This document shows, in pieces, positions 1-5,125 of a stretch of 5,125 nucleotides of DNA (its first letter is position 1; every line of letters begins with the position of its first letter). The stretch is from an uncultured delta proteobacterium (GTDB taxonomy: Bacteria > Myxococcota_A > Polyangia > Polyangiales > Ga0077539). Under the pieces are notes generated by a model. That model did not search any database. It was not told the origin of the DNA and worked only from the letters and a program-made list of their open reading frames with translations. Location: NCBI GenBank assembly GCA_903860995.1, contig CAIOSS010000342.1, positions 1 to 5,125 on the forward strand, in the 5' to 3' direction. The translations under genes and the position numbers were made by a program.

Positions 1-280
1 GGAGCATGCCGTTCTTGTCGTAGAGGGCCGCGCCCGAGAGCCCCCCCTCGCCCACGCTGGCCGCGAGCAGCGGCTGCACATGCGTCGGGTCGACGGTGAG
101 CGACACCTGACCCGCGACGGCGCGGGAGAGGGTCATCCCCAGGCGGCGCCGCGCGATGCGCCCCGAGGCCGCCGTGAGCGGGTGCGCCGCGGCCAGCGCC
201 AGCGTCGCCGAGATGGCCAGCGTCCCGAGGAGCGCCAGGGCGAATTGCGCACGCAGTCCGAGGCCCCGGGGTTCGTCCAT
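1..280 (-). CDS. Probable membrane sensor histidine kinase, N-terminal part only
   Basis: Read on the minus strand from ATG at 280-278, the frame stays open for 93 codons to the window edge, so the 3' part of the gene is missing. The start MDEPRGLGLRAQFALALLG has a short charged N-terminus followed by one hydrophobic segment (about residues 13-33), then an Arg-rich stretch (41-47, RIARRRL). The beginning of an extracytoplasmic region follows, containing SRAVAGQVSL (52-61) and ending ALYDKNGML (85-93). This pattern (LRAQF, membrane helix, RAVAG, a PAS/Cache-like 'YD.NG' strand) resembles the N-termini of myxobacterial HAMP-containing sensor histidine kinases. The HAMP, H-box and ATPase domains would lie outside the window, so the kinase assignment is inference; a chemoreceptor or diguanylate cyclase with the same kind of sensor region is possible. 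The start is supported by GGGAG four bases upstream. It is transcribed divergently from the MFS gene. Confidence 0.55.
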   Translation of the reverse strand, partial: MDEPRGLGLRAQFALALLGTLAISATLALAAAHPLTAASGRIARRRLGMTLSRAVAGQVSLTVDPTHVQPLLAASVGEGGLSGAALYDKNGML

Positions 281-284
281 GGGT

Positions 285-289
285 CTCCC
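285..289 (-). promoter_or_regulatory. Ribosome binding site of the sensor-kinase-like gene
   Basis: On the minus strand the sequence reads GGGAG-ACCC-ATG, a good Shine-Dalgarno core four bases before the start codon at 280. The same core and spacing precede the DUF3820 gene and the collagen-like gene in this window, which supports all three start choices. Confidence 0.6.
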
Positions 290-302
290 GCGATGTTATC
301 GC
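290..302. repeat. Small inverted repeat GCGAT-GTT-ATCGC
   Basis: This is a perfect 5-bp palindrome with a 3-bp centre in the divergent region, just upstream of the minus-strand gene's Shine-Dalgarno site. On the minus strand it contains GATAAC, which could be a -10 element, but no convincing -35 lies at the proper distance. It is short enough to be chance; an operator for the sensor gene is only a possibility. Confidence 0.2.
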
Positions 303-332
303 AGTTGCCCGCTGGGCCAACCCGCCATCGCT

Positions 333-350
333 CCGTGCTACGCCGCACGG
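333..350. repeat. Inverted repeat CCGTGC-N6-GCACGG upstream of MFS gene
   Basis: Two perfect 6-bp arms (333-338 and 345-350) flank a 6-base centre TACGCC and end ten bases before the ATG at 361. The site lies in the 80-bp divergent intergenic region and could act as a regulator-binding palindrome or as a hairpin in the leader of the transporter mRNA. The MFS start has no visible Shine-Dalgarno sequence, so a structure here would sit where the ribosome loads. In DNA this GC-rich a 6+6 repeat can arise by chance. Confidence 0.3.
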
Positions 351-360
351 CACCCGACCG

Positions 361-1662
361 ATGGCCCTCGCGATCTCTGCCCCCGACTCCCTCTGGGCGC
401 CGCTCGCGCACCGCAACTTCCGCCTGCTGTGGGTGGGCTTCGTCACCTCGCAGGCGGGCGACATCATCCAGATGCTCGCCCAGGCATGGCTCGTCGTGGA
501 GCTCACCGGCTCCGCCGCCCGCCTCGGCCTGCTGGCCGCCGCGCAGGCCCTCCCCCGCCTCCTGCTCGGGCTCTTCGCGGGCGTCCTGGTCGACCGCGTC
601 GACCGCCGCCGGCTGCTGCTCGCCACGCAGTCCCTCGCCGCTTTACAGAGCGGCGTATTCCTCGCGCTCCAGCTCACGCACCGCATCACCTACGCCTCGC
701 TGCTCGCCCTCGCCCTCGCGCTCGGCGTGCTCGACGCGCTCAACCTCACCGCCCGGGCGGCGCTCATGCCGACGCTCGTGCCGCGGCCGATGATCCCGCG
801 GGCGGTCGCCCTGCAGGCCCTCGGGGTGAACGTCACGCAGCTCGCCGGGCCCTCCCTCGGGGGCGTGCTGCTCGCGTCCGTAGGGGTCGAGGGCTGCCTC
901 GTGGCCAACCTGGTGTCCTTCAGCGCCCTGGTGCTCTCGCTGCTCGCGATGCGCCTCCCGGCCCGCGAGGCCGGCGCGGGGGACGGCGGATCCGTCGGCG
1001 ACGCCCTGCGCGAGGGCCTCGGGTACCTGCGCGCCCACCCCGCGCTGCGGGCCTCCATCGCGCTCGCCTACCTGCTCGGGGTCTTCGGGATGCCGCTCGT
1101 GCGCCTGCTCCCGCTCTACGCGCGGGTGGTGCTCGATACCTCGCCGCGGGGCTACGGCGCCCTCGCGGCGGCCTCGGGCGTGGGCGCCCTGCTCGCGAGC
1201 CTGCTGGTGACGGCGCGCTCGTCCCGCGCGACGGTGCCGCGCAACATCGTCGTGTCGGGGGTGCTGTTCTCCGTCGCGGTGATCGCCTTCGGGTACACCC
1301 GCCACCCCCTCGCGGCCGCCGCGTGCCTCGTAGGCTTCGGCGGGTCGCAGATGGCCTTCCGCTCGGCGGTGATGACCCGCATCCAGTCGGAGGTGCCCGA
1401 CCGGCTGCGCGGGCGCGTGGTGTCGGTGCTCGCGATGGACTTCGCGCTGTGGTCCCTCGGCGCGGCGGCCATCGGCGCGGCGGTGGACGCCGTCGCCCGC
1501 GCCCGCGCAGGCCTCGCCCCGGGCGCGCCCATCCCGCGGATCGCCATGACCCCGGCGCTCACCCTGGGGTTCACCGTCGCGGGCGTGGTCTGCCTGGCCG
1601 CCGCGCTCGGGTCGGCGCGGCGCGTGGGCTCCGTTGACCCGGCGCCCCCCGCGGGCGAATGA
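361..1662 (+). CDS. MFS transporter, MFS_3 / EntS-like exporter family
   Basis: The 433-residue protein is a typical single-chain major facilitator with about 12 hydrophobic segments (roughly 22-44, 55-77, 84-106, 111-129, 148-172, 176-197, 232-254, 266-284, 294-311, 316-334, 352-375, 398-418) and a hydrophilic central loop at 198-230. The N-terminus PLAHRNFRLLWVGFVTSQAG followed by QAWLVVELTGSAA is characteristic of the MFS_3 branch (enterobactin exporter EntS and drug-efflux relatives). Motif A is present after the second helix as G74-x3-D78-R79-x2-R82-R83. The C-terminal half carries VPDRLRGRVVSV (345-356), the family's second conserved loop. It probably works as a proton-coupled inner-membrane exporter; the substrate cannot be told from sequence. 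The ATG at 361 is the only in-frame start that keeps the conserved first helix, although no Shine-Dalgarno is visible before it. It is first of three same-strand genes, with a 7-bp gap to the next. Confidence 0.9.
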   Translation: MALAISAPDSLWAPLAHRNFRLLWVGFVTSQAGDIIQMLAQAWLVVELTGSAARLGLLAAAQALPRLLLGLFAGVLVDRVDRRRLLLATQSLAALQSGVFLALQLTHRITYASLLALALALGVLDALNLTARAALMPTLVPRPMIPRAVALQALGVNVTQLAGPSLGGVLLASVGVEGCLVANLVSFSALVLSLLAMRLPAREAGAGDGGSVGDALREGLGYLRAHPALRASIALAYLLGVFGMPLVRLLPLYARVVLDTSPRGYGALAAASGVGALLASLLVTARSSRATVPRNIVVSGVLFSVAVIAFGYTRHPLAAAACLVGFGGSQMAFRSAVMTRIQSEVPDRLRGRVVSVLAMDFALWSLGAAAIGAAVDAVARARAGLAPGAPIPRIAMTPALTLGFTVAGVVCLAAALGSARRVGSVDPAPPAGE

Positions 1663-1669
1663 TCCGGGC

Positions 1670-2866
1670 ATGAGCTTCGGCAACCACCAGGGCGGCAACG
1701 GCTTCGGGGCCTTTCCCCAGCAGGCACCGCAGCAGGCGCCCCCGCAGGGTGCCTGGGGCTTCCAGCAACAGCCGCCGCCGGGCTTCGCCGGGGGATACCG
1801 CACGCCCGCGGGGCCGGGGCCGGCGATCGCCGAGGAGACCTGGTTCGAGGTCGAGGTGCCCTTCGCGGGCGCGCCGTTGCCCAACCGTTGCGCGTGCTGC
1901 TGCGGGCCGGTGGAGACGCGCCGCGCGGTCACGGCCACCGTCACCATCGGGCGCACGCACTACACCCGTCGCATGGACATCCCGTACTGCCGGGCGTGCG
2001 AGGCCGCCGTGGCGGGCGGCGGGCGCCGCGGGCGCCTCCAGGGGCTCATGGGCCTCGGGATGGCGGGGGTGTTCCCGCTGCTTCTCTCGCTGGGGTGGCT
2101 GTATGCGCCCGCGGCGGTCACCTTCGTGGCGACGCCCGTGGTGACGCTCGCGGTGCTCTTCGCGCTGGCGAAGATCTGGCCCGAGGAGCCCATCGCCCGC
2201 CACCGCGGCGCCACCTCGGGCCCCCGCGACGCCGTCTGGATGCTCCCCTTCCAGGTCGGGCAGAACGCCACGCGCCTCGCCGGCACCCACGAGGCGTGGA
2301 TGCGCGAGCTCGGCGCGCTGCACCACACCCCCGTCGCGCCGCGCGGCAAGCGCATCGCCCGCGCCGCGCGCTTCGTGCTGGTGCCCATCCTCGCGACGTT
2401 GCTGGCGATCCCGGTGTGGTTCGGGCTGCACGGCCGGGTGTACTTCGACAACCCCACCACCTCGCCCATCACCTTCGACATCGACCAGGGGAGCGCCGCC
2501 GTCACCGTCGCCCCCAACGGCCACGAGGACCTGTACCTCCCCGCGGGCCGGGCGATCATCGACGTGATGTTCAACGGCCGCGCGGTCGACCGCATCGCGG
2601 CCGACGTCGAGCACTTCGGCAAGCACCTCGCGTCGCCCTTCGGCCGGGCCTGCTACGCCACCGTCTCGACGGCGTACGGCAGCGCGGTGCTCACCGGCCC
2701 GCGCACGCAGATGGCCCCGGCGGGCCAGCGCTGGCACACCCTCACGCGCGTGCAGAACGTGCTCGAGCCCTTCCCCCGCAGCGTCTCCGTGGGCCGCGGC
2801 CAGAGCGGCGCCGTCCGGAGGCGCTTCACCCGCGTGCACTGCCTCACCGGCGCGTCGCTGTTGTAG
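1670..2866 (+). CDS. Membrane protein with zinc-ribbon-like Cys cluster, function unknown
   Basis: I do not recognise this 398-residue protein as a named family. Residues 1-52 are a Gly/Gln/Pro-rich, probably disordered segment (FPQQAPQQAPPQGAWGFQQQ). Next comes a compact cysteine motif: C74-A-C76-C77-C78-G, then PYC107-R-A-C110 about 29 residues on. This looks like a zinc ribbon (C-x2-C...C-x2-C) with extra cysteines. Two adjacent hydrophobic helices follow (about 123-145 and 147-168), a cytoplasmic-looking loop (170-230), a third helix (234-254), and a C-terminal domain with beta-strand pattern (VYFDNPTTSPITFDIDQG, then VTVAPNGHEDLYLPAGRAIIDV), probably extracytoplasmic. The stop is TAG at 2864-2866. 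I start it at ATG 1670, seven bases after the transporter stop. An in-frame TTG at 1634 would add 12 residues and overlap the transporter, which is less likely. The tight spacing suggests translational coupling and shared expression with the MFS gene. Confidence 0.75.
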   Translation: MSFGNHQGGNGFGAFPQQAPQQAPPQGAWGFQQQPPPGFAGGYRTPAGPGPAIAEETWFEVEVPFAGAPLPNRCACCCGPVETRRAVTATVTIGRTHYTRRMDIPYCRACEAAVAGGGRRGRLQGLMGLGMAGVFPLLLSLGWLYAPAAVTFVATPVVTLAVLFALAKIWPEEPIARHRGATSGPRDAVWMLPFQVGQNATRLAGTHEAWMRELGALHHTPVAPRGKRIARAARFVLVPILATLLAIPVWFGLHGRVYFDNPTTSPITFDIDQGSAAVTVAPNGHEDLYLPAGRAIIDVMFNGRAVDRIAADVEHFGKHLASPFGRACYATVSTAYGSAVLTGPRTQMAPAGQRWHTLTRVQNVLEPFPRSVSVGRGQSGAVRRRFTRVHCLTGASLL

Positions 2867-2872
2867 AGGGAG
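2867..2872 (+). promoter_or_regulatory. Ribosome binding site of the DUF3820 gene
   Basis: AGGGAG lies directly after the upstream TAG and four bases before ATG 2877. The 12 bases GGGAGCGCGATG here are identical to those spanning the collagen-like gene's start on the minus strand. The site fixes the start and suggests independent ribosome loading as well as coupling to the upstream gene. Confidence 0.75.
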
Positions 2873-2876
2873 CGCG

Positions 2877-3107
2877 ATGTCCGACGGCGAAGGACTCACC
2901 CGAGACCAGGCGTACCTGTTGAAGCTGGCCCGCGCCCGGATGCCGTACGGCAGGCACGAGGGGATGCTGCTCGTGGATCTCCCCGAGCCCTACGTGGTGT
3001 GGATGGCGCGGCAGGGATTCCCCAAGGGAGAGCTGGGGCGGATGCTGGCCATCGTCCACGAGATCAAGGTGAACGGGCTGGAGTACCTGTTCGAGAAGAT
3101 CAAGTGA
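2877..3107 (+). CDS. DUF3820 family protein (QSregVF_b, YpeB-like)
   Basis: This 76-residue protein has the whole signature of the DUF3820 / QSregVF_b family, which includes Escherichia coli YpeB. The elements are MPYGRHEGMLLVDLPEPY (22-39), W42, GFPKGELG (47-54) and HEIKVNGLEYL (61-71). Family members are usually about 70-80 residues, so this one is full length. The Pfam label 'putative quorum-sensing-regulated virulence factor' reflects a few Pseudomonas proteins; the biochemical function is not established and should not be assumed here. No signal peptide or membrane helix is seen, so it should be cytoplasmic. It begins 10 bp after the upstream membrane-protein gene with a strong Shine-Dalgarno site, and is the last gene of the probable three-gene transcript. 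It converges on the collagen-like gene with 22 bp between the stops. No hairpin terminator is visible in that gap. Confidence 0.9.
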   Translation: MSDGEGLTRDQAYLLKLARARMPYGRHEGMLLVDLPEPYVVWMARQGFPKGELGRMLAIVHEIKVNGLEYLFEKIK

Positions 3108-3129
3108 TGGGCGGGGTGATCGTGCGGGG

Positions 3130-4155
3130 TCAGTGCAGGGTGACGGCGAGGCGCGCGCGGCTGTAGTCCTCGCCGTCGAGCAGGCAGCCGACGTCGGAGC
3201 CGTCCCACCCGGTGACCTGGAGGCTCACCGCGTAGGCACCCGGCGCGAGCGACACCTCGCGGCGCATCGCCCAGGGCTGCCACCAGCCGGAGGTGCCGGT
3301 GCCCGAGCGGGCCACGCCGGTGATCACGTCGCCCCACGAGGAGTTGCCGTAGTTGATGGCGCCGATCACGAAGCGGAAGCCGCAGTGGGTGTTGGCCGCG
3401 GAGCCCCCGGAGCCGGTGACCGAGCCGTAGGCGTAGAGGTCGGCGGTGGAGGCCTCGGGGACGTTGATCATCATGGTGGTGCCGGGCACGTCGCGCCAGG
3501 CGGCCCCGCGCGCCACGACGGAGGTGCTCTGCGCCGTGTGGAACAGCGTCGCGCCCGAGCCGCGCGGACCCGCCGGGCCCGCAGCACCGGCAGGGCCCGC
3601 GGGACCCGCAGGACCCGCAGGACCCGTGGCACCCGCGGGGCCTGCCGGGCCGGTCGGGCCCGCGGGGCCCATCGGTCCGGCGACGCCTGCGCCCGGCCCG
3701 GTCCAGCGGCCCATGGCGTCGACCACGGTGGTGCCGTTGACGGTGATGCTCGTCGGGGTGATGTCCCCGACGGCGTTGCCCGCCACCAGCGCGAACGGAA
3801 CGCTCCCGATGGGCTCGCGCGGCGTCATCTCGGGGTCGGTGCCGACGGTCACGCCGAGGTAGCGGGTGCGCCCCGCGAAGACCGCCGCGGTGAGCGGGGT
3901 GGTGGTGCCCAGCTGCGCGGAGAAGTACCCGTCGTCGAGGGTCACCGTGACCGCCTCGGTCCAGAGGGCGGTGCCCCCGGTGGTGACGTCATAGAGGCGG
4001 TAGGTCACCGACTGCGAGCCGCCCGCGGGCGCCCCCGCGCGGTCGAGCAGCCGCCCCTGGTGGATCATCGTCGTCGGTACCTGCGCCGCCGCCCCGAGGG
4101 GCAGCGCGAACGCCGCCAGCAGACCCGCCCCGATCGTCCATCGCCTACGGCTCAT
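3130..4155 (-). CDS. Secreted collagen-like protein with N-terminal beta module and C-terminal globular domain
   Basis: The 341-residue product starts with a clear Sec signal peptide (MSRRRWTIGAGLLAAFALPL, cleavage probably after A24 in GAAA-QV). Residues about 30-125 form a module seen in many exported proteins of Myxococcota and other bacteria: HQGRLLDRAGAP (32-43), YRLYDVTTGGTALWTEAV (52-69), DDGYFSAQLG (74-83), TPREPIGSVPFAL (111-123). Residues 157-198 are 14 uninterrupted Gly-X-Y triplets, mostly Gly-Pro-Ala, which would form a collagen-like trimeric stalk of about 42 residues. The last 140 residues are Gly-, Ser- and Thr-rich with alternating hydrophobics, likely a beta-sandwich head with two cysteines (C258, C324) that could pair. 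It is probably an extracellular or surface-anchored stalk-and-head protein; whether it is an adhesin is not shown. The frame is open far upstream, to about 4560, but the ATG at 4155 is chosen because it has GGGAG four bases before it and begins the signal peptide. Confidence 0.85.
   Translation of the reverse strand: MSRRRWTIGAGLLAAFALPLGAAAQVPTTMIHQGRLLDRAGAPAGGSQSVTYRLYDVTTGGTALWTEAVTVTLDDGYFSAQLGTTTPLTAAVFAGRTRYLGVTVGTDPEMTPREPIGSVPFALVAGNAVGDITPTSITVNGTTVVDAMGRWTGPGAGVAGPMGPAGPTGPAGPAGATGPAGPAGPAGPAGAAGPAGPRGSGATLFHTAQSTSVVARGAAWRDVPGTTMMINVPEASTADLYAYGSVTGSGGSAANTHCGFRFVIGAINYGNSSWGDVITGVARSGTGTSGWWQPWAMRREVSLAPGAYAVSLQVTGWDGSDVGCLLDGEDYSRARLAVTLH
3562..3687 (-). repeat. Collagen-like Gly-X-Y repeat tract (14 triplets, 9-bp periodicity)
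   Basis: The tract encodes Gly at every third residue from G157 to R198 of the collagen-like protein, mostly GPA triplets, with GVA, GPM, GPT, GAT, GAA and GPR variants. The DNA has an imperfect 9-bp period; on the plus strand GGACCCGCA occurs in direct tandem near 3601-3618. Such a tract can gain or lose 9-bp units without breaking the frame, so the stalk length may vary among strains. Confidence 0.9.
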
Positions 4156-4159
4156 CGCG

Positions 4160-4164
4160 CTCCC
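4160..4164 (-). promoter_or_regulatory. Ribosome binding site of the collagen-like gene
   Basis: On the minus strand the sequence reads GGGAG-CGCG-ATG. This decides the start among the many codons of the long open frame that extends upstream across the divergent lipoprotein gene. Confidence 0.75.
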
Positions 4165-4189
4165 ATTGGCTTCCACCATTTGAAGCGCC

Positions 4190-4218
4190 GACGCTATCGC
4201 CCCGCGATCGACAGCGTC
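4190..4218. repeat. Interrupted inverted repeat overlapping the collagen-gene promoter
   Basis: The left arm GACGCT-ATCGC (4190-4200) faces GCGAT (4204-4208) and AGCGTC (4213-4218) across a CCC centre, with a four-base bulge CGAC in the right arm. All 11 arm positions pair. The repeat covers the -10 box, the spacer and most of the -35 box of the candidate minus-strand promoter. This placement suits a repressor operator, or it may be a chance fold in GC-rich DNA. Confidence 0.4.
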
Positions 4219-4220
4219 AA
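4193..4220 (-). promoter_or_regulatory. Candidate sigma70-type promoter of the collagen-like gene
   Basis: On the minus strand a TTGACG box (4220-4215, five of six matches to TTGACA) is followed after 16 bases by GATAGC (4198-4193), with ATAGCG as a 17-base alternative. The -10 match is only moderate, which is common in high-GC bacteria. A start of transcription near 4185 would give a leader of about 30 bases carrying the GGGAG site. Nothing as good is seen for the lipoprotein gene in the opposite direction. Confidence 0.4.
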
Positions 4221-4281
4221 CGGCGCGCCGACGCCCCCGAAGGCCCCGCGGGTGCGGTACTCCTCGCGGCGTAGCACCCCA

Positions 4282-4929
4282 ATGACCACACCACGGACCG
4301 CCATCGTCCTGCTGGCCCTGCTCGGCGCGTGCGGCCGCCGCCCGCCGCAGTCGCCCCCCGCCGCGCCGCTCGTCCAGCCGGTGATCGTCCCCGTCGACGT
4401 CCCCGCGCTCGTCGACGCGCCCGCCCTCGAGGACCAACCCCCCGCGGCGCCCGACGCCCCGGTGCCCGTGGCCCCGGAGCCCGACGGGTCCGACGCGGCG
4501 CTGCTGCGGGGCCTCGCGGACGGCACCGTCGCGCTCGCAGCGCACGTCGACCCGTCGCACGGCGTGGTGTTCGTGACCTACCTCGAGGCGTCGCCGAGCG
4601 GTCAGGCGCCGATGCGTCGATCGAGCCGTCGGCTGTGTGGTGCTACGGCGGCTCGCGACGCCGCCCTGCGGGCGCGGCTGCGGGCGGCGGTCGCGCAGGC
4701 CGCGGAGGGCGACGGAATCTCGTGCGGCGACGACGAGTGCACGGTGCCCGGGATGGAGTACCAGCCCGCGTACCGGCTGCGCCTCGGGCGGGCGCCCGAC
4801 GGGACGCGGGTGCTGCTCGGCGCGATGCAGATGAGCGAGGCGGCGCTGGGGGAGGAGTGGCTGGAGCGCGTGCGGGTCTACGTCGACCAGGCCATGGCGG
4901 CGGCGCGCGCCCGGCCGTGCCCGCGCTGA
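4282..4929 (+). CDS. Predicted lipoprotein with Pro-rich linker, function unknown
   Basis: The 215-residue product begins MTTPRTAIVLLALLGAC, a lipoprotein signal peptide with lipobox L14-G-A-C17, so the mature protein should be anchored to a membrane by the acylated cysteine. Residues 20-67 are a Pro/Ala/Val-rich linker. The rest (about 70-215) is a small domain with HGVVFVTYLEASPSG (93-107), LCG (118-120), a C148-x4-C153 pair in ISCGDDECTVPGMEY, and a C-terminal helix with AMAAARARPC. Similar small lipoproteins occur in Myxococcota, but I know no function for them. ATG 4282 is chosen because it starts the signal peptide; the frame is open upstream but only as antisense to the collagen-like gene. 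No clear Shine-Dalgarno sequence is seen. Codons 107-124 (4600-4653) have unusual A/T-ending codons, and another frame fits the codon bias better there, so a pair of compensating frameshifts is possible. The stop lies 13 bp from the stop of the next, convergent gene. Confidence 0.7.
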   Translation: MTTPRTAIVLLALLGACGRRPPQSPPAAPLVQPVIVPVDVPALVDAPALEDQPPAAPDAPVPVAPEPDGSDAALLRGLADGTVALAAHVDPSHGVVFVTYLEASPSGQAPMRRSSRRLCGATAARDAALRARLRAAVAQAAEGDGISCGDDECTVPGMEYQPAYRLRLGRAPDGTRVLLGAMQMSEAALGEEWLERVRVYVDQAMAAARARPCPR

Positions 4930-4942
4930 GGGCGCAGCGCCG

Positions 4943-5125
4943 CTACGCGAAGACGTCGTCGAGCGACGACGCCCCGAGCGCCCGGTCGGCCCAACGTTCG
5001 ATGTCCTGAACGGAGCCCGTCGCGAGGATGCGCGCTTCGAGCTCCAGACCGACGGCGAAGCCCCGCCCGCGGAGGATCCGCACGAGGAGACGGGCCTCGC
5101 CGCGGGCCTCGCCGCGGGCCTCGCC
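4943..5125 (-). CDS. C-terminal end of a Rpn / PD-(D/E)XK nuclease-like (DUF4351-type) protein
   Basis: Only the last 60 codons are in the window, entering from the right edge and ending at TAG (4945-4943). They begin with three GEAR tetrapeptides, then ARLLVRILRGRGF (11-23), LELEARILATGSVQDIERWADRAL (27-50) and the ending GASSLDDVFA. The 'RxLxRRF...RI..A....LE.W..RA..A.SLDDVF' pattern after Gly-Glu-Ala-Arg repeats is the usual C-terminal end of Rpn-family (YhgA-like, formerly putative transposase) PD-(D/E)XK proteins and of DUF4351. The family includes recombination-promoting nucleases, but the catalytic domain lies outside the window, so activity cannot be judged. The Gly-Glu-Ala-Arg stretch is probably a helical hinge between the nuclease and the tail domain. 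Confidence 0.65.
   Translation of the reverse strand, partial: GEARGEARGEARLLVRILRGRGFAVGLELEARILATGSVQDIERWADRALGASSLDDVFA
5090..5125 (-). repeat. 12-bp tandem repeat encoding GEAR tetrapeptides
   Basis: Three head-to-tail copies of a 12-bp unit (GCGGGCCTCGCC on the plus strand) run to the window edge. The copy at 5090-5101 differs by one base, and the array may continue beyond 5125. Each unit encodes Gly-Glu-Ala-Arg in the minus-strand protein. Unit gain or loss would keep the frame. Confidence 0.85.

Noticed and set aside
643..1956. Long minus-strand open frame opposite the MFS transporter.
   Set aside because: It is rich in Arg, His, Glu and Gly with no recognisable domain, and the plus-strand frame gives a clear transporter. 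It is a shadow of high third-position GC.
3108..3129. Possible terminator between the DUF3820 and collagen-like gene stops.
   Set aside because: The 22 bp contain no inverted repeat or T-run; termination cannot be supported from sequence here.
3446..3862. Plus-strand open frame opposite the collagen-like gene that itself reads as GPA-rich collagen-like repeats.
   Set aside because: GGN-CCN-GCN triplets are nearly strand-symmetric, so the opposite strand automatically reads as Gly-Pro-Ala. It has no signal peptide or start-site support, while the minus-strand gene has a signal peptide, flanking domains and a ribosome site.
4156..4560. Upstream extension of the collagen-like frame on the minus strand.
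   Set aside because: The extension is antisense to the lipoprotein gene, lacks a ribosome site, and would bury the signal peptide. GC-rich DNA makes such open frames common.
4931..4941. GGCGC-A-GCGCC palindrome just after the lipoprotein stop.
   Set aside because: The single-base centre is too small for a hairpin loop and the sequence is trivial GC repetition.
4954..4971. Hairpin CGTCGTC-GAGC-GACGACG near the convergent gene ends, considered as a terminator.
   Set aside because: It has no T-run on either side and lies within the Ser-Ser-Leu-Asp-Asp codons of the Rpn-like gene, so codon repetition explains it.

Overview
The window is very GC-rich, with third codon positions almost always G or C. 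It comes from a bacterial chromosome with ordinary, densely packed genes. Several traits fit a Myxococcota-type (deltaproteobacterial) genome: a sensor-kinase N-terminus of the 'LRAQF...RAVAGQV...LYD.NG' style, a secreted collagen-like protein with a 'QGRLLD...LYD...GGTALW' module, a Pro-rich lipoprotein, and a Rpn/PD-(D/E)XK-type protein with GEAR tetrapeptide repeats. This placement is inference; no rRNA or marker gene is present.

Layout, left to right. (1) 1-280, minus strand: N-terminal 93 codons of a probable membrane sensor histidine kinase, running off the left edge. (2) 281-360: short divergent intergenic region with two small inverted repeats. (3) 361-3107, plus strand: three closely spaced genes (gaps of 7 and 10 bp), probably one transcript: an MFS_3-like exporter, an unrecognised membrane protein with a zinc-ribbon-like cysteine cluster and a Pro/Gln/Gly-rich N-terminus, and a small DUF3820 (YpeB-like) protein. 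(4) 3130-4155, minus strand: an exported collagen-like protein with signal peptide, N-terminal beta module, 14 Gly-X-Y triplets and a C-terminal globular domain. (5) 4156-4281: divergent intergenic region holding a plausible sigma70-type promoter for the collagen-like gene, overlapped by an interrupted inverted repeat. (6) 4282-4929, plus strand: a predicted lipoprotein of unknown function. (7) 4943-5125, minus strand: the C-terminal 60 residues of a Rpn/DUF4351-like protein, entering from the right edge with 12-bp tandem repeats at the boundary.

No tRNA, rRNA, CRISPR array, insertion sequence or complete mobile element was seen. I do not see a clear new multi-gene system. The most interesting items are the collagen-like surface protein and its promoter palindrome, the zinc-ribbon membrane protein beside a transporter, the GEAR repeats, and a short stretch of the lipoprotein gene where codon bias switches reading frame.
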